The notes below the pieces were generated by a model. It did no database searches. It saw nothing but the letters and a program-made list of their open reading frames with translations, and was not told where the DNA came from. Below are positions 41,199 to 54,024 of a stretch of DNA of 64,000 nt, one piece after another (positions within the stretch are counted from its first letter, which is position 1; every line of letters starts with the position of its first letter). Location of the stretch: positions 1-64,000 of the forward strand of contig JAUJYZ010000458.1 of assembly GCA_033675265.1 (NCBI GenBank), in the 5' to 3' direction. Position numbers and translations under genes: made by a program. Origin of the DNA: Actinostola sp. cb2023. Its lineage: Eukaryota; Cnidaria; Anthozoa; Actiniaria; Actinostolidae.

Positions 41199-42119
41199 AA
41201 GGCTTGTATGGGACCTTAGGCTAGTCGTAACTCCTAAATAATAGAACCTTCCTCTGGTAGCGATTTCAGTCGGTGATTTTTATGACTGTCGCGTTCACGG
41301 TTTAGACTATTGTGCCTTTTGTAATCTTCTTTGTGTAACAAGATCCTTTATCGAATCCTGTCATTTTTATACAGTTTATATACATCGCTTTGGAGCCATC
41401 GATTGTAAGTCTTATTTCTTATCTTTGTTACATGCTTCGCTAGTATCTAATACCTTACAATTCCTCGTCTAATTTGTATTTGTAATTTGTTTAGTTTTCA
41501 CCGTGTGTTATGGAATAAATATACTGATCCCTTGGATGAATGATCTTATTTTGTGGCACACTGGTTGGCACTGGTGTTCCTACGATAATCGTGTCGCCGG
41601 GAACACGACATCTCCCCCTACTACTAAAAAGAAGGAAAGGTAGGAGACTAGCAATGGCCGATCGGACTGACCCACTCTCGAAAATCATTTGTTTTCCTCC
41701 ACTAAACCACGTCCCCTTGCTTCGATACTCTGCAGCACGAAAGGCAGATAGATTTCCTCGAAGTTCATCAAAAAAAATCCGATAAAACTTCTCATGCGGA
41801 GGCAGCAATCCAGCGAGATCATCGAATAAACGGCCATTTTAAAACACTAACAGCCGTGGCTAGCAAATCGTGTGCAACTCGGAAACCGTTGAGACGCGGT
41901 TGGCCTGGGCGCGAACCAAATTCTTTCGAACGAGTGTCCCCATGGTCTGGCAATGCTAAATCCAAGTAAAAACTCAGCCCCCCAGGGAAAGGAAAATTTG
42001 TAAGCACCATTGTTATTTTCGGCCAATGAGATTGTAGAAAGAAGTTCAAATTTATAGGCGAGTACGAGTTTTCCCTGTGTGTTTTTGTTCTCGAACTATT
42101 GTCAACGTTAAGCTTTATT
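41199..42119. other. Upstream region of the transposase gene
   Basis: Unique sequence. An AATAAA at about 41514 and T-rich text give a possible LTR- or 3'-UTR-like look, but no repeat partner is in the window. A minus-strand frame at about 41646-41803 looks protein-like (FYRIFFDELRGNLSAFRAAE) but has no ATG or splice context that could be supported. Confidence 0.3.
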
Positions 42120-42368
42120 ATGCTGTCCACTTTGAAAAGAAGACAAAACGAAGACTTTTTCAAAGAAGCTAAGAAGCAAACTCATATTTCAGTTGTGTTT
42201 TACGCCAGAATTAAAACGTGGTAAGTCTATGAATTGTCTACGCAGCAGACGTTAATTTCATAAATTTTGAATCACGTAAACATTTATTTCTGCAGGCTGC
42301 TCTGCAAATTACGAAGCAAACAAAGGGAGTTTTTACTTCACGCCAAGATATTCTTGATCATTTGCTAA
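42120..42368 (+). CDS. Candidate small two-exon ORF or 5'-UTR exons
   Basis: ATG 42120 opens a 101-bp exon (MLSTLKRRQNEDFFKEAKKQ...) ending at a strong GTAAGT donor at 42221. An acceptor TTTCTGCAG ends at 42295. In the spliced frame the second exon stops after about 24 codons. A different frame of exon 2 (TKGVFTSRQDILDHLLTEK, stop 42378) looks more protein-like but does not join in phase. It may be a 5' leader of the downstream transposase gene or the end of another gene. Confidence 0.25.
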
Positions 42369-42545
42369 CTGAAAAATAAAATATATTGACATCAGGGGAC
42401 GTAGTGACAAAGTGTATTTTGGGCCGTGCAATAAACGAACTCTGGTGCAATACAAACGGAGTAACCGCTACTCAACGTTCGTTTTAAACAAGTCGGTAAA
42501 TCTCTTCGGCTTTGGGGATATAAAGATTTGAAGAAAAAAACAGCG

Positions 42546-45500
42546 ATGGCATCTACAGGCGAATCGACAAATTCCCTAGAAAAAGAGTGGAGTTGTTTTG
42601 AGGCAGATATGATGGCTACAGGAACTGGTTGGCAAATGAAGAAGGACAGCGAATATTCTATCAGCTGTATACACCTGACGGATTATTCGTTTAACGGACA
42701 GAGGGCTCTGACAGAGTTAGTTTTTCAAAAAACAGAAGAGAAGGTTGCCATCACCATAAAATACGACGAGAGAATTATACAGATCGATGGGATTGAAGAC
42801 CAAATGCAGACAATGACATTAGTAGAGAAAGCCAGTTTCCTGGTACAACTATTGACTAAAACAGCTGTATGCACTGGGATTCCAAAACCCACGACAACTG
42901 ACTGTGACTTACTACCCAACAACGCTAGATGTGTACTAGTAAAGCAGTTGACAAATCCAGATAGTGTAGAAGAGGAACGCGTATTTTCTATTCAGTGTCA
43001 TATTTTTACGAATTCTGGGGGTAATTGTTGTCCAAGTTGTAAAAGCCTCCAGTACAATTTCGCAAAGAAGGAGAAGAGAAGAGAAGGATGCTGTGGTGTG
43101 ACTAAGCCAGGTTGCAACCACAGGTACATGACAAAAAATGACTTAGTCATGAAAATCATGAAAGATAAAATGGCTCGTTTGAAAGAAAGGAAAGAAAGAG
43201 AAAAACTGGAGGCACAGATGTTAGAAATGGATGAAATTGATCATCAGGATATGTCCAAGTTATTCCAGTCAGTGAATAAGCATGATATACCAGAAGATAT
43301 GTTAGTTCTTTGGCAGCAGCAGCTTGATGTCACAAAGAAAACATCATCTAATGGTTATCGATGGCACCCAAGGTAATTTTGAGTGAATTAAAGCTAATAA
43401 ATTATATATCATATGTTATCCATCAGTACATATATATACCTATATGCTATTATATATCCTTTGTTCTCAAAGAAAAAACAATAGAGAAACAAAAGACATA
43501 TATTTTTGGTTAGGTGAATACATGTACTACATAGATAAGTATATAGTAGAGAAAGAGATGCAGGCTACATGTATATATTTAATATATTTATATGGAGAGC
43601 AGACTGTGGATTTCTTCTGGAATCCTTCTACTGGAAGCTTGTCGTTGACCTACAATGTACCTTATTATCCTATATTATCCTATATTCAAGTTTCACATAT
43701 ATGTATATTTTATTGCAGGATTATGAAACTCTGCATAGAGCTATATAGCAAAAATCCCCATGTTCTAGATCCATTAAGAAAGTTATTGTACCTTCCCAGC
43801 AATCGGACTATCCGGTGAGTAAATTTTTTGTTCCAGATAACTAATGATTTACATGTACATGTCCTCGATATACATGTAGCAATTCCAGAATAAAGTATTA
43901 TTTTTCAAAATTTCAATTTCACTAATATTTCACAACTTGGAATTATCCAGCTACCACAAAAACAAGACAGACCAAAAACCAGGATGGAACAGAGACATGT
44001 TGCACTGGTGCCTAAGGGAGGCTAATGCAAAAAAACTCAAAGAACAAGACTTTTGGGGTGGATTTGTGTTGGACGAAATGAAAATTCAGGTAAATTGAAT
44101 ATTGCAAACTTCATCTGATATGTTCTCTGCCATGCAGTTTCCCCATGGCATTCCCCCTCCTTTTCCTTTTCTCCTCCTTTTTCCACCCCTTTCCCCCCTC
44201 TTTTCTCCGGCTACACCAACATCATTAAATTTTAATTTTATTTCAATAATGTAAATTTTGGTTTTTGGTTTTACTATTTTAAAAGTACTACATATAGCTC
44301 TTACTATTCTGCAACTTAGGTCATGCAGTCAGTATGATAGTCAACAAAGCAAGTCTCAGCAGATCAGAACTGCTGCGATTACCATGAATTAAATGTTCTA
44401 TTTTGTATTTCACTAATCTTTTCTAAATATTATATATACAAATGTAGAAAAATGTGGAGATGGTAATCAAAAATGGTAAACACAGACTTGTTGGGTTTGT
44501 GGATTTGGGAGAAATTCATGATGACATGGAAACCCTATCTGGTAAATAGTTTATCTTTAAAATTCTCAAGTATGTTTAATAGGCCTTATATAATTAACAT
44601 ACTTGAGTTTTCTCTAATCTAAAAAATAGCTTCTCAAGGAGAAGAAATGAGGTCACGCGACAAGGACTTTTGACACCCCGGGAAGAAGTTAGGGTTGGGG
44701 TTAACTCAAAACTAGGGTTAGGGTAACAATTCAGGCTTAGGGTTTTTCTTTTTGCCCTTGGGTTATGTTCTGGATTAGCTAGGGTTAGATTTGACTGAAG
44801 GGTGACTTTGGGGCTTAAGGGTTAGTCACGTGGCAATCATCACTCCCCCTGGATCACCATAGGGTGAATGTGACCATTGGTCTGACTAACATCCACGACA
44901 ACTATTCTTCTCTGCTGTCTAAATTTCACAATGACCACTCCCCCAACTTTGACTTTTCAACCTGTGTGTAAAATTTGGCTTTTGAGGTCTATTCATACAC
45001 CCTCCCCCTCTAAATCATTCAATCAAGCTCAGTTTCAAATACAATTTGACATGTATGACCGTCTTAGGTAGACATAATGCTTTAGATAGTTTTTGGTAGG
45101 GAAATGTCAAGTCAGTGAAAAAAAAAATATTTTATTTAAATCATAGTTAAATTTATGTACATATATTATGTAACTCAAAATCTCACAGTACATCTTATAT
45201 AATTATTTTTCAGGGAAATCCCAACAACCTCAACTGGCTTCACATGTACTTCAATTCATTTTCCTCGGGGACAATGGATTTAGGTTTCCAATAGCTCAGT
45301 TCCCATCTGGAGGATGTAGTGCAAGTGATATTTTCTTTATTTTTTGGGATGGTGTGAGAATGATGTATGAAACTGGATTCCAGTAAGTCAACATTAACTT
45401 AATTAGTGCTTAGGTTGGGCATTTACACTACAAAGATGTTTGGTACCTCATTGGTACCCATGCACGGACTACCTTAATCTACATGGTCTCGGCATGGATA

Positions 45501-47173
45501 AAATGCAAACTATTAAAATATTTTTGAAACAGGAATAATTTTATTAATTTTGAAAATATTTATCATTATAAAATAATTTAGATATAACGCGCGCTCTGAT
45601 TGGTTAATTACCATGTTGATATGAGGCTATGTAAACATGGTTCATGACCTTGAACAACCTTGAAGCGATGCAGTGGATTTGATTGTAAAAATAACTGACC
45701 ACAAATGTATTTTTTTTTTTCTGTTGTCAAACATGTTTTATTTACTAAACAAAAGCCATAGAATTACAGTTTTTCTTGTTTAGTTAAGTTCAAGTTCTAT
45801 CTAGATGTGATTCTGATGATTTTAAACCGAAAATTAAGTAATTTTGCAAGAATTGAGCTTCAAGTTCATTCAAACTCGGCCGGCAAGAAACTCGACGAAT
45901 CGTCCAATTATTTCTGTCCACAATAACGAAGAAAACTAAATATAACGGCTCAGTTTTCTCAATCACATACTAACCATTTTGTAAGTTATACTTAGCTACG
46001 CATTAGTCTTATATTTTTTCAAGTGTACGACTGAAAATATCAAGAAAAGATAGCCGTAAGCTTATTTATACTCACAAAAGAGTAAAAACAGAGCGATTCT
46101 TGTAGCTACACGGTGGGTTCGCTAGAACATTCATATCTCTAGTAAAATATGTCAAAGAGAAAAAAACATCTTCAAATGTCTCAGAAACGTCCATCGTTTA
46201 TACATTCTTGTCGAGAAAAGCGACGAAAAGATTCAAAAATACAACAAAAACTGTGGATATTTGGCTACCTGACTTCGTGCTCCATTCATCAAGATGTCAA
46301 ATATTTCAGAAAGTTTGACGACTCTTCGTCATTGATCGTGATTCGGCTCAGCTTTTCTCACTTTTCTTCGTGTTTCGTGTTCACAGGATACAAAAACAAA
46401 GTGTAACAAGCATTCTTCTGCAATTTTCTGACAGAAAATAGCATTCTTCAAATCGTTTTTCGTGTCAAAACAGTAAACTAAACAAATAAAAGTTGTCGAG
46501 TCGCCTTGCCATTTTGATTTCTTTCGTGAGATTTGATTGGATGATAGGCGATTTCTGACGCTTTTCAGGAGAATGGAAATTTTGATCACTAAAATCTCGC
46601 GTAAATAAAGAAGTTTTACGAAAGAAATCCTTGTAGTTATTTTATAAAACAAATAGAAAACGTTTTCCCGTATTTACATAGCCTGATATAAACACTCGGG
46701 AAAGTTTGGGAGAAGTCTCGAGCTCTGTGTAAAACCTCGCCGGAGGTTATATCAGGCCGGAGGTTATATCAGGCTATGTAAACACGGGAAACGTTTTCTA
46801 TTTGTTAATTATTATGCTCTAAAGTGATATAACTGATTGGATTCAATGATTATCAAAGAATGTATAATTATAATAAATATTTTCAAAATTAATTATTATT
46901 ATAGATATATATAACAACTTTAGGTAATATTTTTCCAAAAAAGAGGATTCAACCTTAAATCCCCATATCAAAGATATACCCCAATAAAATATATACTATT
47001 AACCACTTTCATTAATTTATTCCAGTATATATTGGTGTATTCTTGATGGGGCGGAAGTGAACCGGCAGTTCATCAAAATCCATTTCAAAGATGAAGAACA
47101 AGCAGTGGACCACAAGTTTGTTGCCCACAATCTCTACACTGGTGATCCTATGGTGTTTCTGATGGACCCAAAG
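42546..47173 (+). CDS. P-element/THAP9-like transposase, six exons, 3'-truncated
   Basis: Exons: 42546-43372, 43719-43814, 43951-44089, 44448-44541, 45214-45382 and 47026-47173; all junctions are GT-AG and in phase, giving 491 residues. Start chosen at ATG 42546 (MASTGEST). A Cys/His cluster lies at 161-192 (C161, C162, C165, C182, C183, C190, H192). A Lys/Glu-rich helical stretch follows at about 196-245. From SNGYRWHPRIMKL (~270) the P/THAP9-type catalytic core begins: VLDEMKIQ with D349, AHV-type strand ASHVLQFIFLGDNGFRFP, and CILDGAEVNRQF with D449. The last exon ends MDPK before GTTAAA. The GTP-binding/insertion and C-terminal acidic parts of P transposases are missing. Domesticated gene or dying transposon; no P-type TIRs seen around it. 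Confidence 0.72.
44680..44835 (+). repeat. Degenerate TTAGGG-like tract in intron 4
   Basis: Several GGGTTAG/TAGGGTTAGGGT words in about 150 bp, too degenerate to be a telomeric array. Confidence 0.35.
45555..46810. mobile_element. Non-autonomous element in intron 5 of the transposase gene
   Basis: The left part carries ATAACGCGCGCTCTGATTGG and AGGCTATGTAAACATGG. The right part carries an inverted repeat of AGCCTGATATAAACAC and GGTTATATCAGGCTATG ending in AAACGTTTTCTATTTG. It shares both end motifs, in opposite orientation, with 52474-53683. ORFs of 85-107 codons inside have no motif. Boundaries approximate. Confidence 0.6.
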
Positions 47174-47256
47174 GTTAAAGCATAACTTTGCACATTGAAA
47201 TGTAACTACAAATTAATATATATAATTTACTGTAACTGAGATTATAAATAATTAAT

Positions 47257-47484
47257 CCCTGGGGGGTACTCCCTCTGTCCATGTGGTAGGGGTGATGGCG
47301 GTCGGTTTTGAAAACGACCCCTAAAAGGTATGCATAAATAAAAAAAAGCTGTTATCAAGCCATGTTCATTTCGACCCCAAATATGGCGAAAAAGTGATTG
47401 TGATTGGTACACACAGGAAATATTTTCAACCCTAAAAGGACTACCAATCACCCCTACCATTTGGACAAAGGGAGCCTCCCCGAG
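47257..47484. mobile_element. hAT-like MITE, arm B copy
   Basis: Reverse duplicate of 36325-36551. Flanks TAATTAAT and TAATTCAAT. Confidence 0.7.
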
Positions 47485-47544
47485 TAATTCAATGCTGATG
47501 GCAAACCAAATTGTAAAATAACTTGGTTAATATTAATTATTTAT

Positions 47545-47638
47545 ATTCTGACTTGATGACTGGCATTTTAATAATTAAAGCTATAATTTTATATAATTAT
47601 AGCTTTAATTATTAAAATGCCAGTCATCAAGTCAGAAT
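47545..47638. mobile_element. 94-bp perfect palindrome, arm B copy
   Basis: Exact counterpart of 36172-36265. Confidence 0.8.
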
Positions 47639-47639
47639 A

Positions 47640-49678
47640 TAATATTAATATAATACATATCAAGTTGTAATGTAGTCAGTAGTCAAGATAATTATTTATT
47701 AGAGAAGTTCAATTTTTTAAACCTGAGCAAGAGGGCTAGTCAAAAGATGTGCTTAGTACTCCCACGGGGTTCGGAAAAAGTTGGATTTTTCAAGCTTTTA
47801 CTAGCGTCAGTTAAAAACGAAGAAACAAATGGCTGTGTTGTGGTGTTAGTGATTTCACCTTTGTCAAGCATTCAGGTACCCTAGGGCCTCTGGAACCCAG
47901 GGTAGCATTCAGGCCAAGACCAAGTGAAGAAAATGAACAAAATGAACGGCGGAAGACATCAACTGAATTGTTCAAGTTCAAGTTGTCTTCACAACCGTTT
48001 GGCGTGCATCGTGGTTTTCGAATCTATAGATTCCGCCAAATAAAACGCGTTTGGAAGCGAACAAATCAACGTATTAGTTAATTCAAATGTAAGTAGTGAT
48101 CAGACTGTTTTTAAAATATGAACCTTGAACGTAAGTTAGCTTAGAAAGATAGATATATTTACACCTTTATTTAAACTCAAATAAAGTGTAAATTATTACT
48201 TCTTGACCCCAAATAAAATTTGTTGTGTTTTAGTTTGGCTTTTGTCCAGCATTTACTATTTGTGTGGGGTTCTGGACATTGTATATACATCGCAAAGCTT
48301 CGTAGTGTGCGTGAATTTGACCGCTGAACTTGCCCCTTGACATCGGGTGCTTCCTGATTGGTTGGTGATTTGTATATAATCTCTCTTATTTCCGGCGCAA
48401 TTTGATTGGTTGGTGAACTTCGATCTCGCGTTGTTTAAAAGTAGGCGGTTATCTAAAATACCCGGCCTTGCGGGCAGGCTCTCCCTCCCCCTTCTCCTTC
48501 CCAATCCCCCTCTTCTTCCTCCCCCCAACTCCCTCCTAACCCCTTTTATTCTCCTCCTAGCCCTTCCTAACCTCAGAGCCGGCCACGTAGGCTACTGGCG
48601 TACCAAATCATCATATTATGCCTTTTCTGGCGATTTCAAGTCACAGCAATGAGCAAAGCTTGGCACATAATTACAACAATCGGCCATCGACCGCTCAACT
48701 CCATCAGTGCAGCGAATTGTCGTCTCAAAGCCTCCTGAGTTGTCCCAGTGCAGCCACAATCCTTGCAGTTAACAACAGCAGTCCAGCAGAATAATCTAGT
48801 TGTCGAAACCATATTTTTTTGATTCAATATTAATCTTGCAGACGCCCGGGTCTTGCAGATCAATGACTGGCAAATCCCTTTATTAATTCACGAAGTCAGT
48901 GAACTTGATCGAACTTTCGATCATACTGACAATAATGTTGAAATAACATTTACTTTACGTACCTTACAACTTCCTCAAGTATTTACAGACATTTTAAAAT
49001 CCATTTGTAATTTCAAACCATTATATTTGTTAGTCTTTTTCTTCAAGAAACTCAGAACATGGTAAACTCGCCATTTCAACCGCCATTTTATTGTGAACAG
49101 CCTCGTTTTTATTGCTTAGCAACGTACGTGTCACGTCAGCGAATCACGCAATCTGTTTTTCACTTTCATTTAGTTTCTCTAGTTTTTCTTTACCTTTCTC
49201 ACTTATTTTCTTCATCAAACCGATTTATTATGGTGTGAAGCCACATTTAAGGTAAAGTTATGCATAAACAAATACTATTGTAATTATTTTACATAGCTTT
49301 TATTGACGGAAACATTATATAACAAGTGTATTTTCTTCATTTGTTTGAAGCGTTTGATAACAGAGTAAATCACTGTTTCACAACTGCTCTCAAGTGGTTT
49401 TGTCTTTAATTTCCCGCCGTGGCATCTACACCCGTTATAATCCTTGTTTACGAACTTCAATCAGTCAGTTAAACATGAAATACATTGTAGAACATTTCTA
49501 CTTCGAAATTTTAGGCGAAAAACAGATTGTAATTGTATTTGCAACATTTTTAGCTGCTCGCTTCTCACTCGTTTGTTTGCAAAGTGACAACAACTCCAAC
49601 GTGTTCTAATTTTAGCGTGCGCGCGCAGGGTTAGGAGAATTTGTAAAATTATCAAATTAAATAAACATGGCTATGTTA
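47640..49678. other. Mirror of 34094-36171, no gene
   Basis: Includes the C-rich tract near 48475-48560 and the counterpart of the doubtful Cys-containing ORF (minus strand, about 48636-48815), here with a different C-terminus. Nothing else recognised. Confidence 0.4.
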
Positions 49679-50599
49679 CAGAGGAGGTTGGTCACTACCC
49701 CGCGGAGAATCATGGGTAAAATTTAAAATTATTCAGTTGATGTCACTCCGTCGTTTGACAGGACAGGAGCTCACGGCGGTACTCCAAGCTCAATTGTAGT
49801 GACTATGAACGCTCTCGAAGAACAATAAGTGAACTCAGATGTATTTTGGTTTTAACTCCGACTGAAACAAAGCTTTTTTAGATGTTGAACATCGCTTTTT
49901 AGGCTTTTGCTTTTGAGGCTTTGGATTCATTGGCGAAGCGTTGTGTGACTGCGTGACCTCTATGAATGGGATCGCTTCGAGGAGTTTTAAATATCAAAGA
50001 TGATAGTTGGACACATCAATGTGCTCCATAATTACTCCTTCATACCTGCCAGACACATAGTGTACTACATCGATTTTTCTAGAATACTGAAAATACTGAA
50101 GGTTGTCGAGACGATCCGAACGTGGCGCCATTTTGTTACTGACCCGTAAAATCCCCAATTTTAAAATCTCTGTATCTCCGAAACTATTGCGGGATCGAGG
50201 GGGATCGGCGAATGTAAATACTTGCCCAGTACCTGTTCTTTCTATTTAGATGGGAAATTATCAAGTGAAAAGCGTTTATAATATATTTTCTTTGTTTTTA
50301 AAATATACACTAAAGAGTTGAACTAGCAACCAGCCAATTTAATACGTCTGCTTTAAAAGACGATAAAAATAGTTGAAAATATGACTGACCCTTTTCATAT
50401 ACGATTCATCATGACTGACAATAGTCCTAGAATTGTTGTGATGATTTATTAGGTGAACATTTTCTTTTTTCCTGATTTTTTCAACTCTTTTGTGAGCGGT
50501 ACAAACCAAAACATGGAACTTTGTGCTGTTCGAAGAGAGACGAAATTGAAGAGCTATGATTGGTTGAAATTAGCACGTGACAAGTGACTAACCTCCTCT
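49679..50599. mobile_element. Mutator-like element, arm B copy
   Basis: Counterpart of 33167-34093, flanked by GGCTATGTTA on both sides. Confidence 0.73.
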
Positions 50600-50616
50600 G
50601 GCTATGTTATAAAAGC

Positions 50617-50802
50617 AATGGTCAATGCTTTAGCTGTGCGTATATCCAGTTATGGATGCACTTGGGAGGTTGCTAAGCACTCAAGAAGCTAGAGTCGCAC
50701 TCGGCTACGCCTCGTGCGACTCTTACGCTTCTTTCGTGCGTGCTTAGCAACCTCCCGCGTGCATCCATAACTGGATATACGTACGCTATGCATTGACCAT
50801 TC
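50617..50802. repeat. Long hairpin, arm B copy
   Basis: Counterpart of 32969-33149 with the same stem sequences. The loop lies near 50705. Confidence 0.82.
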
Positions 50803-50817
50803 CTTAAATGTAATACA

Positions 50818-51565
50818 GTGTGAGTTTCAGTGTTGTCTCTCAGGTAGAGAATGTATGAACAAGAGTCGTTTTGTATGAGTGGAGAGTAGTTACGGTGCAG
50901 TGACGGTGCAGTGTTTAATGAGTTTAGTTGTCTCTCAGGTAGAGAATGTATGAACAAGAGTCGTTTTGTATGAGTGGAGAGTAGTTATGGTGCAGTGACG
51001 GTGCAGTGTTTAATGAGTTTAGTTGTCTCTCAGGTAGAGAATGTATGAACAAGAGTCGTTTTGTATGCGGAGTGGAGAGTAGTTACGGTGCAGTGACGGT
51101 GCAGTGTTTAATGAGTTTTGTTGTCTCTCAGGTAGAGAATGTATGAACAAGAGTCGTTTTGTATGAGTGGAAAGTAGTTACGGTGCAGTGACGGTGCAGT
51201 GTTTAATGAGTTTAGTTGTCTCTCAGGTAGAGATTGTATGAACGAGAGTTGTTTTGTATGAGTGGAGAGTAGTTACGGTGCAGTGACGGTGCAGTGTTTA
51301 ATGAGTTTAGTTGTCTCTCAGGTAGAGATTGTATGAACAAGAGTCGTTTTGTATGAGTGGAAAGTAGTTACGGTGCAGTGACGGTGCAGTGTTTAATGAG
51401 TTTAGTTGTCTCTCAGGTAGAGATTGTATGAACGAGAGTTGTTTTGTATGAGTGGAGAGTAGTTACGGTGCAGTGACGGTGCAGTGTTTAATGAGTTTTG
51501 TTGTCTCTCAGGTAGAGATTGTATGAACAAGAGTCGTTTTTGTATGAGTGGAAAGTAGTCACGGT
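50818..51565 (-). repeat. 95-bp minisatellite, arm B array
   Basis: About eight reverse-orientation units (GTTGTCTCTCAGGTAGAGA ... GTGCAGTGTTTAATGAG). Individual unit variants (for example a 4-base GCGG insertion near 51067) differ from arm A, so the arrays have diverged. Confidence 0.88.
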
Positions 51566-51783
51566 GCAGTGACCGTCCGATATCCAAGCGTTCTGATTGA
51601 TTGCATGGGCGATGATTTTGCTCGCTGTGATTGGTTGAATATAATGTCTTCGATTCTGTACCGTGACCGTAACTCCGTGCCGTAGTTTCCCCACTCATCG
51701 AACACGACCCTATTGTTCGCTCCCACGTACTGCGGTCAAAGGTAACAGTTTCCTTTCTACGATGAGTACATACAATGTATATA

Positions 51784-52069
51784 CACCTATTCCAAAAATC
51801 CTTGTCCGGGCCGAAAGCAACAAGCAACAAGCTGACGACCGCAAAGGACTTTGGGACTTTCTCCTTATTCATTTATTCATCCGTAAACATTTTGACAACA
51901 TGCATTTTCATATCGCCGAATAGTTCCAAATGATTGCTATTCAACGTCAGTAGGGATAACTTCTCAAATACCACGGATAAATAAATTAATTAGGAAATTC
52001 CCAAAGTCCTTTTCGGTCGTCAGCTTGTTGCTTGTTGCTTTCGGCCCGGACAACGATATTTGGAATAGG
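51784..52069. mobile_element. 286-bp TIR MITE, arm B only
   Basis: The ends CACCTATTCCAAAAATCC and GGAATAGG share inner inverted text (CGGGCCGAAAGCAACAAGC). TATATA is duplicated at 51778-51783 and 52070-52075. Arm A has the empty site near 31975. Non-coding. Confidence 0.8.
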
Positions 52070-52138
52070 TATATAATATTCGAATATTTTTCATCAAAGC
52101 ATCACTACCTTATACATGTATCATCTGACAATATATAG

Positions 52139-52326
52139 TTGATCCTCCGGTTGCGACCACTCTCATAAGCGATCACCTCTAGTAAGCGAACAGTTTTCCA
52201 AATACCAAAAGTTCAGTTCCAAGTCAAATCATTATAGTTGGAACCTCTCGTAAGTAAGCGACCGCCTCTCGTAAGCGACCACAAAGCTTGACATTTTCGG
52301 TGGTCGCTTAGGGGAGGTTCGACTGT
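52139..52326. mobile_element. pogo/Tigger-type MITE, arm B copy
   Basis: Reverse counterpart of 31732-31916, ending in GGGGAGGTTCGACTG. Confidence 0.62.
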
Positions 52327-52473
52327 ATTTTCTACAAAAGGTTATATTGCTATGAAATACCTAGCGCCCATCGGAAATGACGTCATAAGAACGGCAATCC
52401 GCTGATCAATATTCCCTTTTGACCGCTGTGTAGCTCTGTGCTTTAGTAGTTTTGTTAGACGTTTTTTGTCGCA

Positions 52474-53683
52474 TGTTTTATTTAAGAAATAAAAAACGTT
52501 TTCCGTGTTTGCACAGGCTTATGCAAACCGAGGGGAAGTTTGGGAGAACTCGAGAGCAGACAGTGAAAACCCGAGACCGCAGGTCAAGGCTTTTCACCTG
52601 CTCGAGAGTTCTCCCAAACTTAGCTTTCCTGAGGTTTGCATAAGCCTGTGCAAACACGGAAAAACGTTTTTTATTTCTTTTATAAAATAACTACAAGGTT
52701 ATTTAGGAATATTATGTTTATTTACGCAAGTTTTCAGTCATCAAATGTGCGATTCTCCTGAAAAGCGTCAGAAATCGCGTGATATCCAATGGAATTTCAC
52801 GAAAGAAATCAAGTTTAGACAAAGCGACTCATAATTTGATAGAAAACTACAGAAATATGTATTTTCTGGACTTCTTATGTTAACTCTGTAGACTTAAAAA
52901 GGAAGCAAAGTGAGAAAAACCGATTTACTGACAATGAATCGCCAAAACAATCTGAAATAGTTGTGAATTTGATGAATGGAGAAGTAGCCGAAGTCAAGTA
53001 GCCGAAATGCAGTCGACTTTGTCGTATTTTCTATGATTTCCTCGCTTTGTTCGACTAGAATAAGTCAAAGGTGGACGTTCCTGAGACACCAGAAGCTATT
53101 GTTTTCTCTTAAACACTTTTCTTGCTGGAGAAAGAGGTAAAACTTTGCCAGTGTACAGTTGGACATTTTTCACACACGGCTGTTATTAGACCGTACTTAT
53201 TGCAAGCTTAAATTTGTTGTTTGTAGCTACAAGAAACTCGCTTCGTTTAAGTTATTATGGAAATGGTATCGTTTATTAGTTCTACATTTCAACAAACGAC
53301 TGAGTATGTGTTTGAGAATCCTGAGCAGTTAAGATATTTATTTTTTCTTCGATATTGTACACAAATTTCAACCATTTGTCGTCGCTTCTTGAAATTGAAG
53401 CGTAAGCGTATTGAATTTTTTGTTATTGACAAAACTTGAAGTTTCTCAGTTTGAAAAAACAGCAACAACATCACTGGACAACACTTAAACTAGAGATAAC
53501 AAGAAAGAAATATGATTCCATGGTCGTTGTTAAAAATGTATTTAGTAAATAAAATGATTTTTGACAACAAACAAATGTCGTTCAAATATGTCTTGGCCGA
53601 AAACCGTGTTTGCATAGCCTCATGAAACACGGCTAATCAGCCAATCAGAGCGCGCGTTATATAAAAGTTATTTTATAAACCGG
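52474..53683. mobile_element. 1.2-kb non-autonomous element, arm B only
   Basis: Inserted in the arm A text GCATGTTTTAT|ATACCGGG, with TTTTAT repeated at both sides. A strong hairpin occupies 52490-52670 (GTTTGCACAGGCTTATGCAA / TTGCATAAGCCTGTGCAAAC). The far end carries AGCCAATCAGAGCGCGCG. Related to 45555-46810. No transposase. Confidence 0.72.
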
Positions 53684-53736
53684 GTTGGTATGTTTGTACG
53701 TGTGAACGTCATCGTTGAGTTTGGTAGAGTTTCTTA

Positions 53737-54024
53737 CTGCAGTTCTTAGTATTATGCGAACTCAGACATTCAAACAGTCGGCTGGAACTTGTTTTTTCGC
53801 TTCTGTCAATCAAATTCAAAACTCAAACAAATTCAAAACTAAATACATTCTTCGACCAAATGATCCATAATTTAGCTCAAAATCATATTTGCTTTCCATT
53901 TGGTGAGTCTTCTGACTTATATTTTTAAGTTTACTGATATTTTATGTTGATTGACGGCAGCGAAAAACCAAATTCCAGCCGACTGCTTGAATGACTGAGT
54001 TCGCATATTACTGAGAATGGCAGT
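53737..54024. mobile_element. 288-bp MITE with TA duplication, arm B only
   Basis: The ends CTGCAGTTCTTAGTATTATG and CATATTACTGAGAATGGCAG are inverted repeats that continue inward with GCGAACTCAG and CAGTCGGCTGGAA. Flanking TA is duplicated; the arm A empty site is TTCTTAATGATAAC. Fits a Tc1/mariner-type element. Confidence 0.8.

Noticed and set aside
41205..41620. Possible solo LTR (AATAAA near 41514, TGG-rich text after it)
   Set aside because: No partner LTR, no target duplication and no retroelement coding nearby.
41491..41808. Minus-strand ORF with protein-like text FYRIFFDELRGNLSAFRAAE
   Set aside because: The ORF start is not preceded by an ATG in context or by a supported acceptor, and an overlapping frame has a better ATG. 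No family recognised, so left as a remark only.
44680..44835. Interstitial telomere array
   Set aside because: Only scattered TTAGGG-like words, no uninterrupted repeat.
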